This document shows, one piece after another, positions 36,441 through 47,393 of a stretch of 64,000 nucleotides of DNA. Made by a program: the position numbers and the translations under genes. The DNA lies in NCBI GenBank assembly GCA_037576215.1, contig JBANDB010000013.1, positions 2,604,001-2,668,000 of the forward strand, read 5' to 3'. Numbering within the stretch: position 1 is the first letter of the stretch; each line of letters begins with the position of its first letter. The notes beneath the pieces were generated by a model. That model searched no databases and was not told where the DNA came from. It saw only the letters and a program-made list of their open reading frames with translations. Source of the DNA: Armillaria gallica. Its lineage: Eukaryota > Basidiomycota > Agaricomycetes > Agaricales > Physalacriaceae.

Positions 36441-37367
36441 TCTGATTGGGTGATGATCCTGAGCACGCCATGATATAAGGAGTTCCTTTCGGAACCAGTG
36501 CGAGATCAGTGTAACGCCGCAAAAGAACTAAAAAGATTCGCCCTTCGACCATCACGGAGACAGCTCCCGAATGAATCGCCACCGGCTGGAGTGAAGGGAC
36601 GAGGCACTGAGATATTGAAGGGTACCATCACCTCGGGTAGTGTTAACGAGGTCTTATCAGATCCATACACGTTGTACTGTAAAGAAACAAAAACCACGTG
36701 TCAAACAATTTCCGCGACCCCTTGAGTAAGTAGAGCATGCTTAGACACCAGAATGCCTATACTAACCACAACAATGGACGGTACGCGAGACGGCTATTTG
36801 GATAAATGATGCCGCCTCGTGGAGGACAAGTTCTTTCCAGAGCCAAGCCGGAATTCGTGGAATCCACAAAACGGTGAGAGGATACCGCCAGTGCGGTTTT
36901 TGTGGGACGATGTGATTATTCGTCGTCACACTGAACAATGGCAAGCCTTTCGTAGAATCACTCCGAAAAAAGGAACATTTCTGAGTTTCTGACCTCCAGA
37001 AAATAATCATGAAACTGGGCGGGGTATATCCCGCCCGACTGTGTCGGGACAGGGCGCATAACCATGTATGGTATATTGTTAGTTTCAGGATTAGTTTCTG
37101 AGCATCAGAAACTCTCCAGATTTTCCACTATTTTCGGGGTGAATGCTAGCGAGGTCGACGCGTCCGATCGGGACGCTTGTAAATTTCAAAAGAAAGGCTT
37201 CGCGTCAGGGAGAGATAATTGGGTGGCGTCGATTAGGTTGCAGGTACTTTACTAGTCCTTTCTCGATGGGAGATGTAGAGATTTTGCTGGCTCAGGCTTA
37301 GATCTGCGGCAAGTCCCCATCTAATGATATTACCCCGGTGGGAATCTTTTCATTCCCAAAATAACAT
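36440..37367. other. No gene; several short hairpins
   Basis: GGGCGGG/CCCGCCC pair around GTATAT at 37017-37036, and AGTTTCTG/CAGAAACT around AGCAT at 37093-37113. A similar GGGGTGTATCCCC core recurs at about 46127-46142. Frames are short and overlapping. Confidence 0.45.
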
Positions 37368-37377
37368 CCCCTTCACA

Positions 37378-38451
37378 GCGCGCGGCCAAGAGAATTCTGC
37401 GTTCGACCTCTGCGTGCATGCGTTCAACTGCGTTTGTCTGCGTTTGCGTAAGTTCAACTTGCGTGTGTTTGTGTACCTATCGATGCGTTTAGATGCATTG
37501 TCGTCCAATAGCTAGTGTCGTTTCAACGACACCTGTTAATTATATTTTCTGTTGAGCATTGAGTTACTTTTTTGAATTTCCTGGAGATATCTCCGCGAAT
37601 TATTATGACTCCAGAATGAAGGGGAGTCGTCTGGAAATGTTATAAATGCATGGATGTTAGTCAGTTATAGTATCACAAAGAATATACTACCATTTTATGT
37701 CGAAGTACTTGTGATCCCTTTGTTGTTCTTGACTTTGAAAATCAGGAACCTCCAAAATTAACGCAATGACTCATGCATCTCAGAAATAAGTCACGCATGT
37801 GTAAAAACATTGAACGCAAGCGTTAAGATAACGCACGCATGCGTTCAAAATTAAATGCAAGTGTGTGACAGTTATGTGACAAATCTGCGTTCGGTGCGTT
37901 TGATGCGTTTAAGTCCGAGTTGAACTAGTCGACTTATGATCACTTTGATTTCACGTGCCTGTATTCACTTCTAGCCACTCCCTCTGGGTATATACAAGGT
38001 ATATATGCTATTTTATGATATGTTCTTGTTATAAATAGCAGGACTCATTCCAAATTTTTGCTCAAAATTGATTCTGCTTCACTTCAGATTATTCTTCGAT
38101 GGCATTGCGATGGCAGATTGCCCTTTACCCGAAGTGATCATACCTTGAAGCCTCGAGACTTAGTATGTTTGCGTATCTCAAATTCTAGCTAGAATGTTAA
38201 TAAATTCAATTGTACAGCGACTCTACCGTTACAGAAGAAGGCCATTATAGCCAGTGTCGATGTCAAGACCCAGGCTGAGTGGAAATTTCATACACAGAAC
38301 GCCATACTTATATTCTACCTAGTAAATTCATGTTACAGGATGTTGTAACTCGAAAAACATGACATATCCAATAAACGCATTTTTGTCACGCAAACGCAGA
38401 CGTGACAACACATGCGTGAAAACGCAAACGTAAACGCAGAATTCTACGTGC
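37378..38451. mobile_element. Non-autonomous TIR element, 1.07 kb, 10-bp target duplication
   Basis: CCCCTTCACA occurs immediately outside both ends (37368-37377 and 38452-38461). The ends are inverted: AGAATTCTGCGTT near the left end (37390-37402) and its reverse complement near the right end (about 38433-38445), embedded in subterminal arrays of TGCGTTTGCGT-type words on the left and their complements on the right. Target duplications of 8-11 bp are typical of Mutator-like elements, so a MULE-derived non-autonomous element is the best guess. The interior has no coding capacity. The outermost 12 or so bases of the two ends match poorly. Confidence 0.55.
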
Positions 38452-38548
38452 CCCCTTCACATAGTTCGACCTTAAAAATGTCCTGAGCCGTACCCCAATC
38501 TCTATCGCAATTCTCCTTCCAGTCTTGCATTCAGCGCTTCTTCCTCTA

Positions 38549-39390
38549 TGTCTTTAATGATCTTGCCCTTTAGGAGACAATGCATTCACGTCTCCGGCAA
38601 TACACAGCACTGTCACTGTCAATGGTTCTTCCCTCCCGAGTTGCCCCTGTTGGACCAGGTAGGCTTTTATCCGCTCTCTCCACTGTATTCCCGTTCTCAT
38701 GTTCTCCCAGAACATCTGTGGTCTGTGTGGACACGGTATTCACGCGCATGCCGACTATGTTTGGATAGTCGTCAATCATTATCCTGCGAATCAATGTGCT
38801 GCGTATGTCCAGAAGGTATGCTACCCTCCACTAAGCGCCGTGTCTCGAAGTCACAGCTACGTTCACTGCAGACACCTCTGACGTAACAATGCACTTGTGA
38901 AGCTCAACTTTTCGAGCACATTCCTGCCGACAACTTGTGTCGACTGCCAGAACCGTGGACTGTCCTCGATCGTTTCAATCCAGACAGTAACTCACCCGCT
39001 ACCAGTGCCGCCAACAGCAGCTATCCCAATGGCGCCAATATTTCATCCTCGCCGAGAACCGCGTCATCCTATTACAACACCGACATGTTGTCCCACGACG
39101 GGAGGAACATATCTCTGACCCCCGCACCCATTTCTTCTCCTTCTCCGAGTCGCGGCAGTACTTCATCCGCTGTCCAACACGACACCGTCGAGACCCAAGT
39201 CTACAGCTCACGCGGTTACTTGCCTCAATATTCAAACCGTTTTGTTCGCTCGCCTGAGGCTGATCTGCAAGATGGTCTCGCAGCCAATGGTAACTTCCAA
39301 TACCAGTATTACGGGAATTCAATGTATCATGGGTACCCTGAAGGCTGGTCCGACCCATACGGGCCTGGATCCATGCGAGAGGCACCCTAA
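38549..39390 (+). pseudogene. Cys/His-rich agaric protein, broken by a nonsense codon
   Basis: Three exon segments are clear: one ending CQWFFPPELPLLDQ (to 38658), one of 35 codons (38711-38815) containing ICGLCGHGIHAHADY and NHYPANQCAAYVQK, and a long last exon (38872-39390) starting TPLT. Introns are 52 and 56 nt with GT/AG ends and phase 0. Conserved Cys and His pairs suggest zinc binding; this arrangement is one I know from uncharacterised Agaricomycete proteins. The tail is Ser/Pro/Asn/Tyr-rich (about 140 residues), ending GSMREAP. A TAA at 38884-38886 interrupts the last exon four codons in, where a CAA would restore the pattern seen in the family; downstream reading stays open for 167 codons. 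Earlier exons were not found, possibly cut by the TIR element ending at 38451. Confidence 0.65.
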
Positions 39391-40179
39391 TTCATGTCGT
39401 CTTGCCTCAATCCTCCTCCATGTCTTCGGTATGATCACTTATCTATTTCTATCATCCTTGTTATCTTTGATAACAGTGAGTTTAGATCTAATGATTGATT
39501 ATATCCACTACGTATTCCTCGTTCTATTTAAGCTTTCCGATTTCCCCTATCTAATCCTTACGGATCTCAGTTTTGATTGCTGCTTTCGTTCGCGTTGCTT
39601 TCGTTTTCTCCTCTTCTTTGTTGTACTTACTATATGATCTATCGTCATATATACGTCGTTCTAGCATATATTTGTTCTCTTCCTCCCTTGAGCTTTTTGC
39701 TGCCTGCCTGTCTCCGCCGCTTTGTAACTGCATTGTAAAAAAAATCATCATCACTCCGTTCGAAATCACTGGTATAGCCCGTTAGTAAGAAAGCTGGCAA
39801 GGATATACAGGCCACTGTCAATTTCTTCCAACGAAGAACACGTTCAGACGGCTCTCCGTGCATCACCCTACTTTTGAATAGAGTTGACAAGTGAGTTGCA
39901 ACTGAGCTCTTCATGCCCCTCAATCTACCTTGCTCAGTGACACGCTTGGCTGATTTCGGTGATGAAGGGACGCAAATTGAGCGCCTCTATGCAGAGGCAC
40001 GGAATCCGAAGTGTCCACATGTGTGTGTATCAAAATTAATCTGCGAAGTGAAAGGAAAGAGCTACAAAGGAAAGAGATGTAATCCGGTTCGGTCTTTGTG
40101 CAGTTGCATACGAGCGTCAGCCAGTCCGGAACTTAGTCAGAAGAGAAAGCGCGTCACGATACTAGCAAGATTTTGGTAA
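39391..40179. other. No recognisable gene
   Basis: Pyrimidine-rich sequence follows the pseudogene stop and may be its 3' untranslated region. The frame at 39242-39637 overlaps the real exon and is a shadow. The plus frame 39913-40179 (88 codons) runs to the MITE edge and has no motif. Confidence 0.4.
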
Positions 40180-40187
40180 GCTACGAA

Positions 40188-40677
40188 TAGCGATTGTCGC
40201 GGCCCGGCTCCAAGCCCCAAGCCGAGCCGAGCTGAGCCGGGCCGAGCCCAAAAAAGCCGGGCCCTGCTGGCGGCTTGCAAAGGGCTCGGGCTCAGGCTTC
40301 AGTTTCCAAAAGCCCAAGCCTTGGGCTTGAGCCCGGGCTTTCAGTAAACGTTATTGGCAGGCGGTGAGGCTAGTGGATGTGTCATTTTCCATCATTTGGG
40401 ATTACTTTTGGAAGTCCGATCGGAATTTTGATGGTACAGAACCATGTCAAATGAATAGCAACATTTATGCCTCAATCCTCTGTCTCCCTACCGCTCGCCC
40501 CTTCAGCGAATACTGCCTTTACTTTTGTATACACAAGCCCGGGCCTGAGCCTGAGCCAAGCCTGAGCCTGAACGGGCTCGGGCTCAAGGCTTGGGCTTAC
40601 GATTTGACAAGCCTGAGCCCGCTCAAGCCGAGCCCAAGCCTCCAAAGCCGAGCCGAGCCGGGCCCTGACAATCGCTA
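40188..40677. mobile_element. hAT-type MITE, 490 bp, 8-bp target duplication
   Basis: The ends TAGCGATTGTC (40188-40198) and GACAATCGCTA (40667-40677) are perfect inverted repeats, flanked by GCTACGAA at 40180-40187 and 40678-40685. An 8-bp duplication and a TAGNG end are hallmarks of hAT elements. The inverted repeats continue for over 100 bases as GGCCCGGCTC / AAGCCGAGCC words, so a single strand folds into a long hairpin. The middle (about 40340-40540) is unique and encodes nothing. Confidence 0.9.
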
Positions 40678-40979
40678 GCTACGAAGTGGAGTACATTCAT
40701 AAGGGGCACTCGTAGTTGTAACTGTTGCCCCGACACAGCGACAATTACCCTGAACGTTTGTCTGTGATATAGGGAATCTTTCAGAGCCTGAGTATTTGCA
40801 GTACTGATTTTACTTCTACAGCAACGGCTAAGAATCTGGGTAAAGCCCGTCAGTAGTAGTAAAGGTGACTTATCCCTCCTTACTTGGAGGCGCGACTCCT
40901 ACTCATCGTTCCATCTCTGTTTGCTCCCCTTTCAGTCATAATTCATCAAGATACTGAAAGTCCAAAGATATCATCAAGG

Positions 40980-42010
40980 CTAAAGTTTTTGGAAAACGGT
41001 CATTTGTAAGCGCTGAGACCATCCTTTGGTAAATAAGAACCGTCCGATCGATAGCTCTGACTTAAGCAAGCCTCCGCGACGCACAAGAGAGCCACCATCG
41101 GAATAGTCGTAATTCACACTTTTATGATAACACATACGTAATATCATCCTGACTTTGACATTCGATCGAAGTTTTAGGCTTATATACACGTCTTTGACGG
41201 GTCCTCCGTCTCCCTCAATTGAGGAGTGAGTCATCGTGTGTGGTTCAGGGTCGAATTGGCCTGCCGCGACGATAGCTTCGACTGCCCGGGAACATTTGAA
41301 CATTTTGCAAATCAAGGCAATATTTGGGGGGGAGGAAATCACGGAGACCATACGTAGAGAACGTAAACGTGACATATGAACGGTAAATCACATCCACCAT
41401 GGTAAAGTAGTCTTGGGTTGTAGAGCACAAGGAGAGCACGGATTCCAGTGTCGTCGGGCGTCCAGCAATGCAGACACCATCGGTAGCTGTAGAGGCTGTG
41501 CTTCGTCATCTTTTGCCACTGGCGACGATGTAAGTTGCAGGTCAGAAGTCAGTCTGAGCGGTCCTAAAGTCTGGCGAAAGCTGTGAAAGAATGAGGAGCA
41601 GCAAGGTTTAACTTCGTTGGTAGAGATGACGATGAATGGAAGATGTCTTCAGTAATCAGATCGTATCGGTACAGAGGTATTGGCCTATTAAACACAGAAA
41701 GTATCCCTAAGAACCTGAAAATGGTCAAGGGCAAGTCCAGGGCGCCCCTTGCAGAAGGAATCTGAGAGGAAATAGAAATGAGATGAAGGTTCCTCGCGGC
41801 CCTGAGACCAGGCGCCGTATCGTAATTTGTAGATATAGCATACTAATAGGACTAAGAAAGCGGGTGCGAGAAGGTCTCTGATGAAAGCTAGAAAGACACG
41901 TGAATCCTGATACAGAGAGTTTGTGGTACAAGCCAATTATTTCAGGCCAAAGGTAAGGGAGGAGCCAATCTACCGAAACATGCTTCGACATCGTCGCGTA
42001 TCAAGATCAC
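40980..42010 (-). other. Possible degenerate membrane-protein gene
   Basis: Minus-strand frames follow each other: 41991-41725 and 41936-41688 (the latter with a hydrophobic stretch LLAPAFLVLLVCYIYKL), then 41439-41245 and 41375-40980. The segment near 41970 (VDWLLPYLW) resembles one near 63520 (HDWLTPQLW). This suggests exons of a polytopic membrane protein family, but frames overlap and I cannot assemble a continuous product. 40685-40980 shows nothing. Confidence 0.3.
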
Positions 42011-42059
42011 CTAGAGAGATATAGATGCCTATCCGTCATTGGAGATGGCATACAGGCTA

Positions 42060-42150
42060 TCATTCCCAGCTCGAGGTTCGATCCCTCGTATCTGGATTGC
42101 TAAAGCTTGCTTTTCTGTCATTTTGTATGCTGCTTACGAGGTCAAAAACG
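42060..42150 (-). other. Dispersed exon-intron junction family, copy at 42.1 kb
   Basis: On the minus strand a GTAAGCAGC donor (about 42133) and an acceptor before GATCGAACCTCGAG (about 42085) recur at 44505-44580 and 63280-63345, and a related exon lies at 42895-42920. The downstream exon starts (R/G)YEESN-like in the best copies. This indicates a family of spliced minus-strand genes with at least four partial copies here; the product is unknown. Confidence 0.35.
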
Positions 42151-43149
42151 ATGCAGCTCGGATCATCGTGGAACGAGTACAGAGTGGCAACGGATGATGT
42201 AGCATATACACGAACGAGCACGCGCATATTACACGTTCCTCTACACCATCCACACACTACGCTGCTGGCCGCAAATTAGGGAGGGAGTGTAGATGACGAT
42301 AGGAGTGGCAAAACACTGCGAAGGCATCCCACCCGCCAAGGTCAGACGCAAATCTCCATCTACAACCATTGTCCATGTACTGGCGTGGAAGCTTCGCTTA
42401 AAAAGATGGATTGTAGAAGAGGCTCATTCCTGCTCGCAGGGCAGAATGGAAGAGCGACTGGAGGAAGAGGGGAGTCCTCTCAGTCATTCCCATGGAAAAA
42501 TGGCGGACGAGACGCTACGAAAATCAGACAAGACAGTCGTGTGGAGGTACCCATAAATAGGGCGCATTGACAGATCTAATATCTCATACTCTCACATTCA
42601 AGCCCACCACTCGTGGAAACAAGGTCCATCTCGCTCTCGCTCTAACGGTGGGTTTCATATTCGACCAAGGTAAAACAAGAAATCCATTTCTTGACCTGGT
42701 AATGCTCTGATGGGAGTGGGAGGGCCGAGAAATCTAGGCTTGCGAGACGAGGGGTGACTGTGTACGCAGCGACGCCTAAACATTGTCGAATCAGCGGCAG
42801 GAGGGCAGTTCCGTACACAGAAGACCCTCGCCAATTGGAGCCAAAGACGGTTGCTCACCCAAAGTTGGATATGGTGTAGGGGCTGGCGTCGCGGTGTTAG
42901 TCAGCTCGATGTTCGATTCTTCGTATCTGACATGGCTGTTGGCTCTGTGCTTCATTTTGCACAGAGAAAACGGGGGGAACCATGCTTCAATATCGACCAA
43001 GCACAGCGGTAATGTAACAAAGGCGCGCACAAATTCGACTCATAGTCCGCCTCAGAAGCATCAGCCTCTTCTGCAGTAACCCATTCCGCCAATGCTGCGG
43101 CCATTGAGCACAGGCTCAACTCCGACGTAGCGCGTCGTAGGGCTACAGC

Positions 43150-44330
43150 GGAAGATTAGGGACCGCCAGGACAAGTATGGCGGTGATCTGGGCGATTATG
43201 AAGACGACAGCTCTCACGACGACTTCATTCGAACCGCCTGCGAGGTTTTTACGGAGTAACCTATTGGCACCATGCAGCAGAAAAGAGTTAACCAGGTGGA
43301 AGGGAGCCTCGTGTTCTCGAAACGCGAATTCAACAGCCTTCTTTGCGATAACAAGAGTACTGAACTGAGGGTAGTTGACTTGGTGGGATCACTGGACTGG
43401 TATTCGGGATCGGCATCAATGCACGGTATATTGAACGACCCGCTACAGAAAGTGAATGTTCGTCCCTTCACACTTTCCATGGTACTCCGGCTGGGATCAG
43501 ATAACCTTCAGCTTCGCATGAGCATCAGCGAAGACAGACGAAACCAGAGAACGCACTATAACCATCCAGAACTTCAGATACCATCCCTATGACTGCGCAT
43601 CCAGTCGACGCATCGATGGTCCTAGCTGCTATCATTCTCCTGAAGCCTCCCTGGTGTCTGATACACCTCTTTCCTCCATCGCCACCCCCACATTTCTCTC
43701 GCATCTTGATCTTCCTGGCCTGGTAGAGTCGAATGGCGTTGTACTGAGGAGAGGGTATTCTCCGGAAGCGGGCTAATTGCAACATTCATAATACGGGCCA
43801 ATGCCCGCTCCTTGTAGAAGTACAATTGTTGAAATGGATGGATCTTATGCTGGAAGGGGAAAGCAGACTGCTGATAATACGGTCAATCCACAGAAGCAGG
43901 TCAACGCAGGGTGAGACGCACAAGATAGAGAGCCCACTGGGCTATGTTCCGACGAACAGCGCAGTCATTGGATAGACCGCGATGATGATGGTGTCTGTGG
44001 GAATCGCCAGCTCAACGCGAATGTCCTATTGAACAGAGGGAGAGCGCACCTTTCTCATCCATGGAGCATCGTTCGGTCCTATCATGGTCCGCCACCCATT
44101 CTACGACACAAATTGCCACCGTTTGCACCGCTATGAGTATTCCTACAAGAGAATGGGAATCTGTAACCCGTTTTTTTCGGGGACCGAAGGTTGCGCCATG
44201 CGTGAAGTTACAAGGTGCTGGTTCACGAGTATCGATTCCAGGCAGACGCGGCGTTGATGAAGGTGATGGTGGTAAAAGGGGAGAGAAGCCTTCGGAGAAT
44301 AACACATTCAAACAATGACTTATGCGAGGC
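43150..44330 (+). other. Possible coding region, unidentified
   Basis: The frame 43272-43592 (106 codons) and a Ser/Pro/Leu-rich stretch near 43640-43760 (EASLVSDTPLSSIATPTFL) have coding-like composition on the plus strand, and 44215-44430 follows. No domain is recognisable and the frames do not join without assumed introns. Confidence 0.25.
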
Positions 44331-44599
44331 GGCCCGGCACTGGACCGCAGCATGCTGTCATTTCAATGGAGGATTCCTTGCCCCTTCATTTCCTCGGCAC
44401 CTTGGGTGCTTTTCTCTGGAAAGTTATTGATCATAGAGTCCCATCTCTGTGGTCCATGCATCGGCAAAAATAGCTTACCGGCCAACGTAGAAAGGTCTAT
44501 TTAAGGTTCGATTCCACGTATCCGGAATTCCGCTCGTTCCGCCAATTTATTTTTTAATGCTCACAAGGCGAGAGGTAAGTTGTTCGATTTCAAAAGTCT

Positions 44600-46220
44600 C
44601 GTGACAAATTTCAGGAATAAATGCGTTCGTAAGTAACAGTTGCCACTTCCGTCAACCCAAACGGTGGGTTGAACTGACCCGTGCGTTCAAGGATATATAA
44701 CAGAGACGGAAAAAAGCCGTTCATTTGTACCTCGCACTTCTGACCGTGTGATTAAGCGATATAATAAAGAACGGGCACGGTAAGTAACATATTCGGCGCC
44801 GATTGATTCCGTTGGCTCATACATACTACAGTCACCAGTAACTCTAAAACCCTTCTCATCCAGATAATGCAGCTCCAGATTTTGGGCTCGCAATTGGGTC
44901 TAGATATTCGAGGGATGACGGACGAAGAAGGCGAGAGAAACGAACCGTTTCCGTGAACCAGCGCATCTTCGCTTATCACAAGGCAAGGTCTCCGTTCCAT
45001 CCTCACCGTTCTCGTAGACTGATGTATGCGCGTATTCAAAGTAGCGTATTCCTCCGTCACTGACAACGTTCGAACATAGCCATATGTGCGGGATCAGGCG
45101 GATCGATGCTCGTTGGATGCAACGTTGATGTGTATCTGACTGGAGAGATGTCCCATGTTCGTCTTTCTCCCGTATGTGCCGGCTCTGTATGGATACCTTG
45201 TTGATATCATGTGGTACTGGCTTCAGTTGCTGTTGGAAAGCAAGTCATTCTATGTAAGTGTCAGTGCTAATGACAGTCGCATCAATTGATCTCTTCTACA
45301 CGGTGACATGAACACGGAAGGCGGTTTCCTTCCCATTCTCGTTCCGGAACAAAATTCAGGTTTCGGTACTTGAAGTCGTTGTGAGTCAGAAGGACAAGTA
45401 TCCGTTCGTCTTTGCATGATGATGAGGCTCACATCGAAGCAAGCGGAATCTCGCTTCAAATATGACTTCAAACATATGTCTATTCACTCTTCTTCCCGAA
45501 GCTCTATACATTAACACGATGCGTAGCTCGTGACCCCGATTGAACCAAGACTATTCCCATTCCTATCTCTCAGGAGTATCATTGAGTCCTAGGTAAATTT
45601 GGCGAGATCTCGGTTCGCATGAGGATATCCCCGGCTCGCGATGCCAGCGCTGTCACGCTTTTTCAAGTTATGCTATCAGAGGGTCCGTATTTTTCATTAG
45701 CCTCCCTCCAAATCCCTGAGTCCTCTAACAGGATCCGACGCTTTGGTTTTTGTGATCACAGGTACCCGAGTCTGTCCCTGTTCAGATGACGATCTGTATC
45801 AATTCGGGTAAGGATACTTTAGCTGACGATCCATACATAACGACTGCATTGCTATGTGTGTCCAACCAGCTTCGTACATCCATCTGCTCCTGAATCATTC
45901 CATACCAGGGGACCCTTTCTAAACGCGATCTTACCCATTCTCGAACAATGCTACGCCATTATCAAATCCATGACAGAGATATATTATAGTATGCTCGTGT
46001 CTCTCAACAGAATGTGTACAAAGACTGTCAGTGTCTATCGCCGAGAACAAGTCTGTTAGGGCTAGTTCCTTACCGACGACAACCTTGATGTCAAGTCTCG
46101 GTCCGGTTGTTTTGTGGGAGCATTATCGGGGTGTATCCCCCCCGCTCGGATTAATTGGGGCCTCATAGAGGTCTCAGAAGAACACCAAGCTCTCAGGCGG
46201 GGAGATGCAGTGGATTGTTG
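44600..46220. other. No recognisable gene
   Basis: Frames are short and overlapping on both strands. The plus frame 45856-46059 (67 codons) has plausible composition but no motif. Confidence 0.35.
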
Positions 46221-46225
46221 CATGA

Positions 46226-46650
46226 GTGACCTTTCATTTCAGATATAACTTCTTTTTGACATATATTTACACTAGGGCACAGACGTTCATACATTTTGAG
46301 ACGGAAACGTCGGGTCTGTGGCGGTCGACGAGCCAGCTCAGCTTTAGAGTCAAAAGAGGAATTTTAGCTGTCCGACAATCTTATTCGAGCTCGAGAAGCA
46401 AAGACGATAATTTTTGATACGAGTCAGTTTGGACATTAGACGAACCGTGCGTGTCTCGTTCTGTAAGCTCCTTTTTCAACTACGCGTATCTCAGGTTACG
46501 GATTCCGGTCTACGAAGCTGTATGAAAGATGGAAAAATAACTGGAGCCGGTACTCACGAAGATCTTATGGCAAAGGAGTAATAATACGCCAAAATGTACA
46601 ACATTGAAGCGAGCACATTTATAGATAATGAGAGTCAATAAATTTGATAT
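46226..46650 (+). pseudogene. Decayed ABC transporter C-terminus (exons 9-10 relic)
   Basis: 46275-46440 aligns with exon 9 of the intact ABC gene: an ARTF-like start, FETG-like residues, VAVDEP (Walker B) in a shifted frame, then a stretch equivalent to DNLIRARE. 46510-46650 aligns with exon 10: CMKDGKI, GTHEDLMA, then two stop codons (TAATAA at about 46580) and YAKMYNIEAST. Stops and frame changes make it non-functional. It lies 0.75 kb upstream of membrane-protein paralog 3 in the same orientation, as the intact ABC gene does relative to paralog 2. Confidence 0.75.
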
Positions 46651-46735
46651 CAATTGTCGCCCTTCATGACATCCATGTACTGAAAGAAAAGTCGTCATAC
46701 TGGTACGATCGACTTCGCAAGTACACGATCGGCAG

Positions 46736-47002
46736 TTGTCTAATATAAGTAGCGCGTCTATTCCTGTTCATAGCATGGAGATAAAGTCTTATACGAGTGA
46801 CGAAGACGCTCACCTGTTTTTGAGGCTGACCGACTGGAAAAACGCCACTTGTTCTAAATATGAACTCAGCCGAGAAGCTATCGCAGGAGCTATCATACCA
46901 ACATCACGCAAGGGCAACGAGGAGGACGGCGAATGGTTCTGGTCCGTCTGTCATCTGATGCCCTGCACGAAGCAGCCCGTTGACTTGGCAGCCTATTCTT
47001 AG
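46736..47002 (+). other. Small open frame of uncertain status
   Basis: 88 codons starting MSNISSASIPV and containing DEDAHLFLRLTDW and GEWFWSVCHLMPC, with coding-like composition. It has no counterpart between the ABC gene and paralog 2 (only 0.5 kb there). It is too short and isolated to identify; it could be an exon fragment or chance. Confidence 0.25.
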
Positions 47003-47393
47003 AATTATCGATATCCTCTTCTTCTAGTTTTATTGATGTACTACAGCTTTACATATATGATCATACTTTGACCAAAGAAACAGCCTACAACGTTCGAATT
47101 CAAGTCTAATCCACCCATAACGTTTCTGCATTCGCTGTATTCCAACGATCGGCAAAATTTCGGACTGTTTCGAACCCTGATGTTTAGATACTGGGCTTCA
47201 TGTCATCACGGGGTGTTCTCTCGATGGCGGTGAATTGATTTATCCATCTCCTAGACTACCGACGGATCGCAAGTTTCCCTTCAAGCTGGACACTGGAGTT
47301 GTGATATCTGACCTTCTCTCCACGACTACGAGTCTTGCACCTCTTCGATTACTAGCCCTTGAGAGCGGCCTCCAGGCGAGGTGATTCTCGAAA

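Noticed and set aside
36876..36896. GC hairpin followed by TTTTT, like a bacterial terminator
   Set aside because: The genome is eukaryotic (introns throughout), the stem is only 4 bp, and no gene ends there.
40200..40670. Low-complexity repeats that could encode Pro-Glu or Ala-Glu repeats
   Set aside because: They are the inverted arms of a MITE with perfect terminal repeats and 8-bp target duplication; no stop-free frame crosses it.
42068..42088. T-arm-like CGAGG-TTCGATC-CCTCG resembling a tRNA box B
   Set aside because: No acceptor stem, no properly spaced box A (the nearest candidate is only ~25 nt upstream), and the related sites at 42.9, 44.5 and 63.3 kb fit a minus-strand splice acceptor and exon better.
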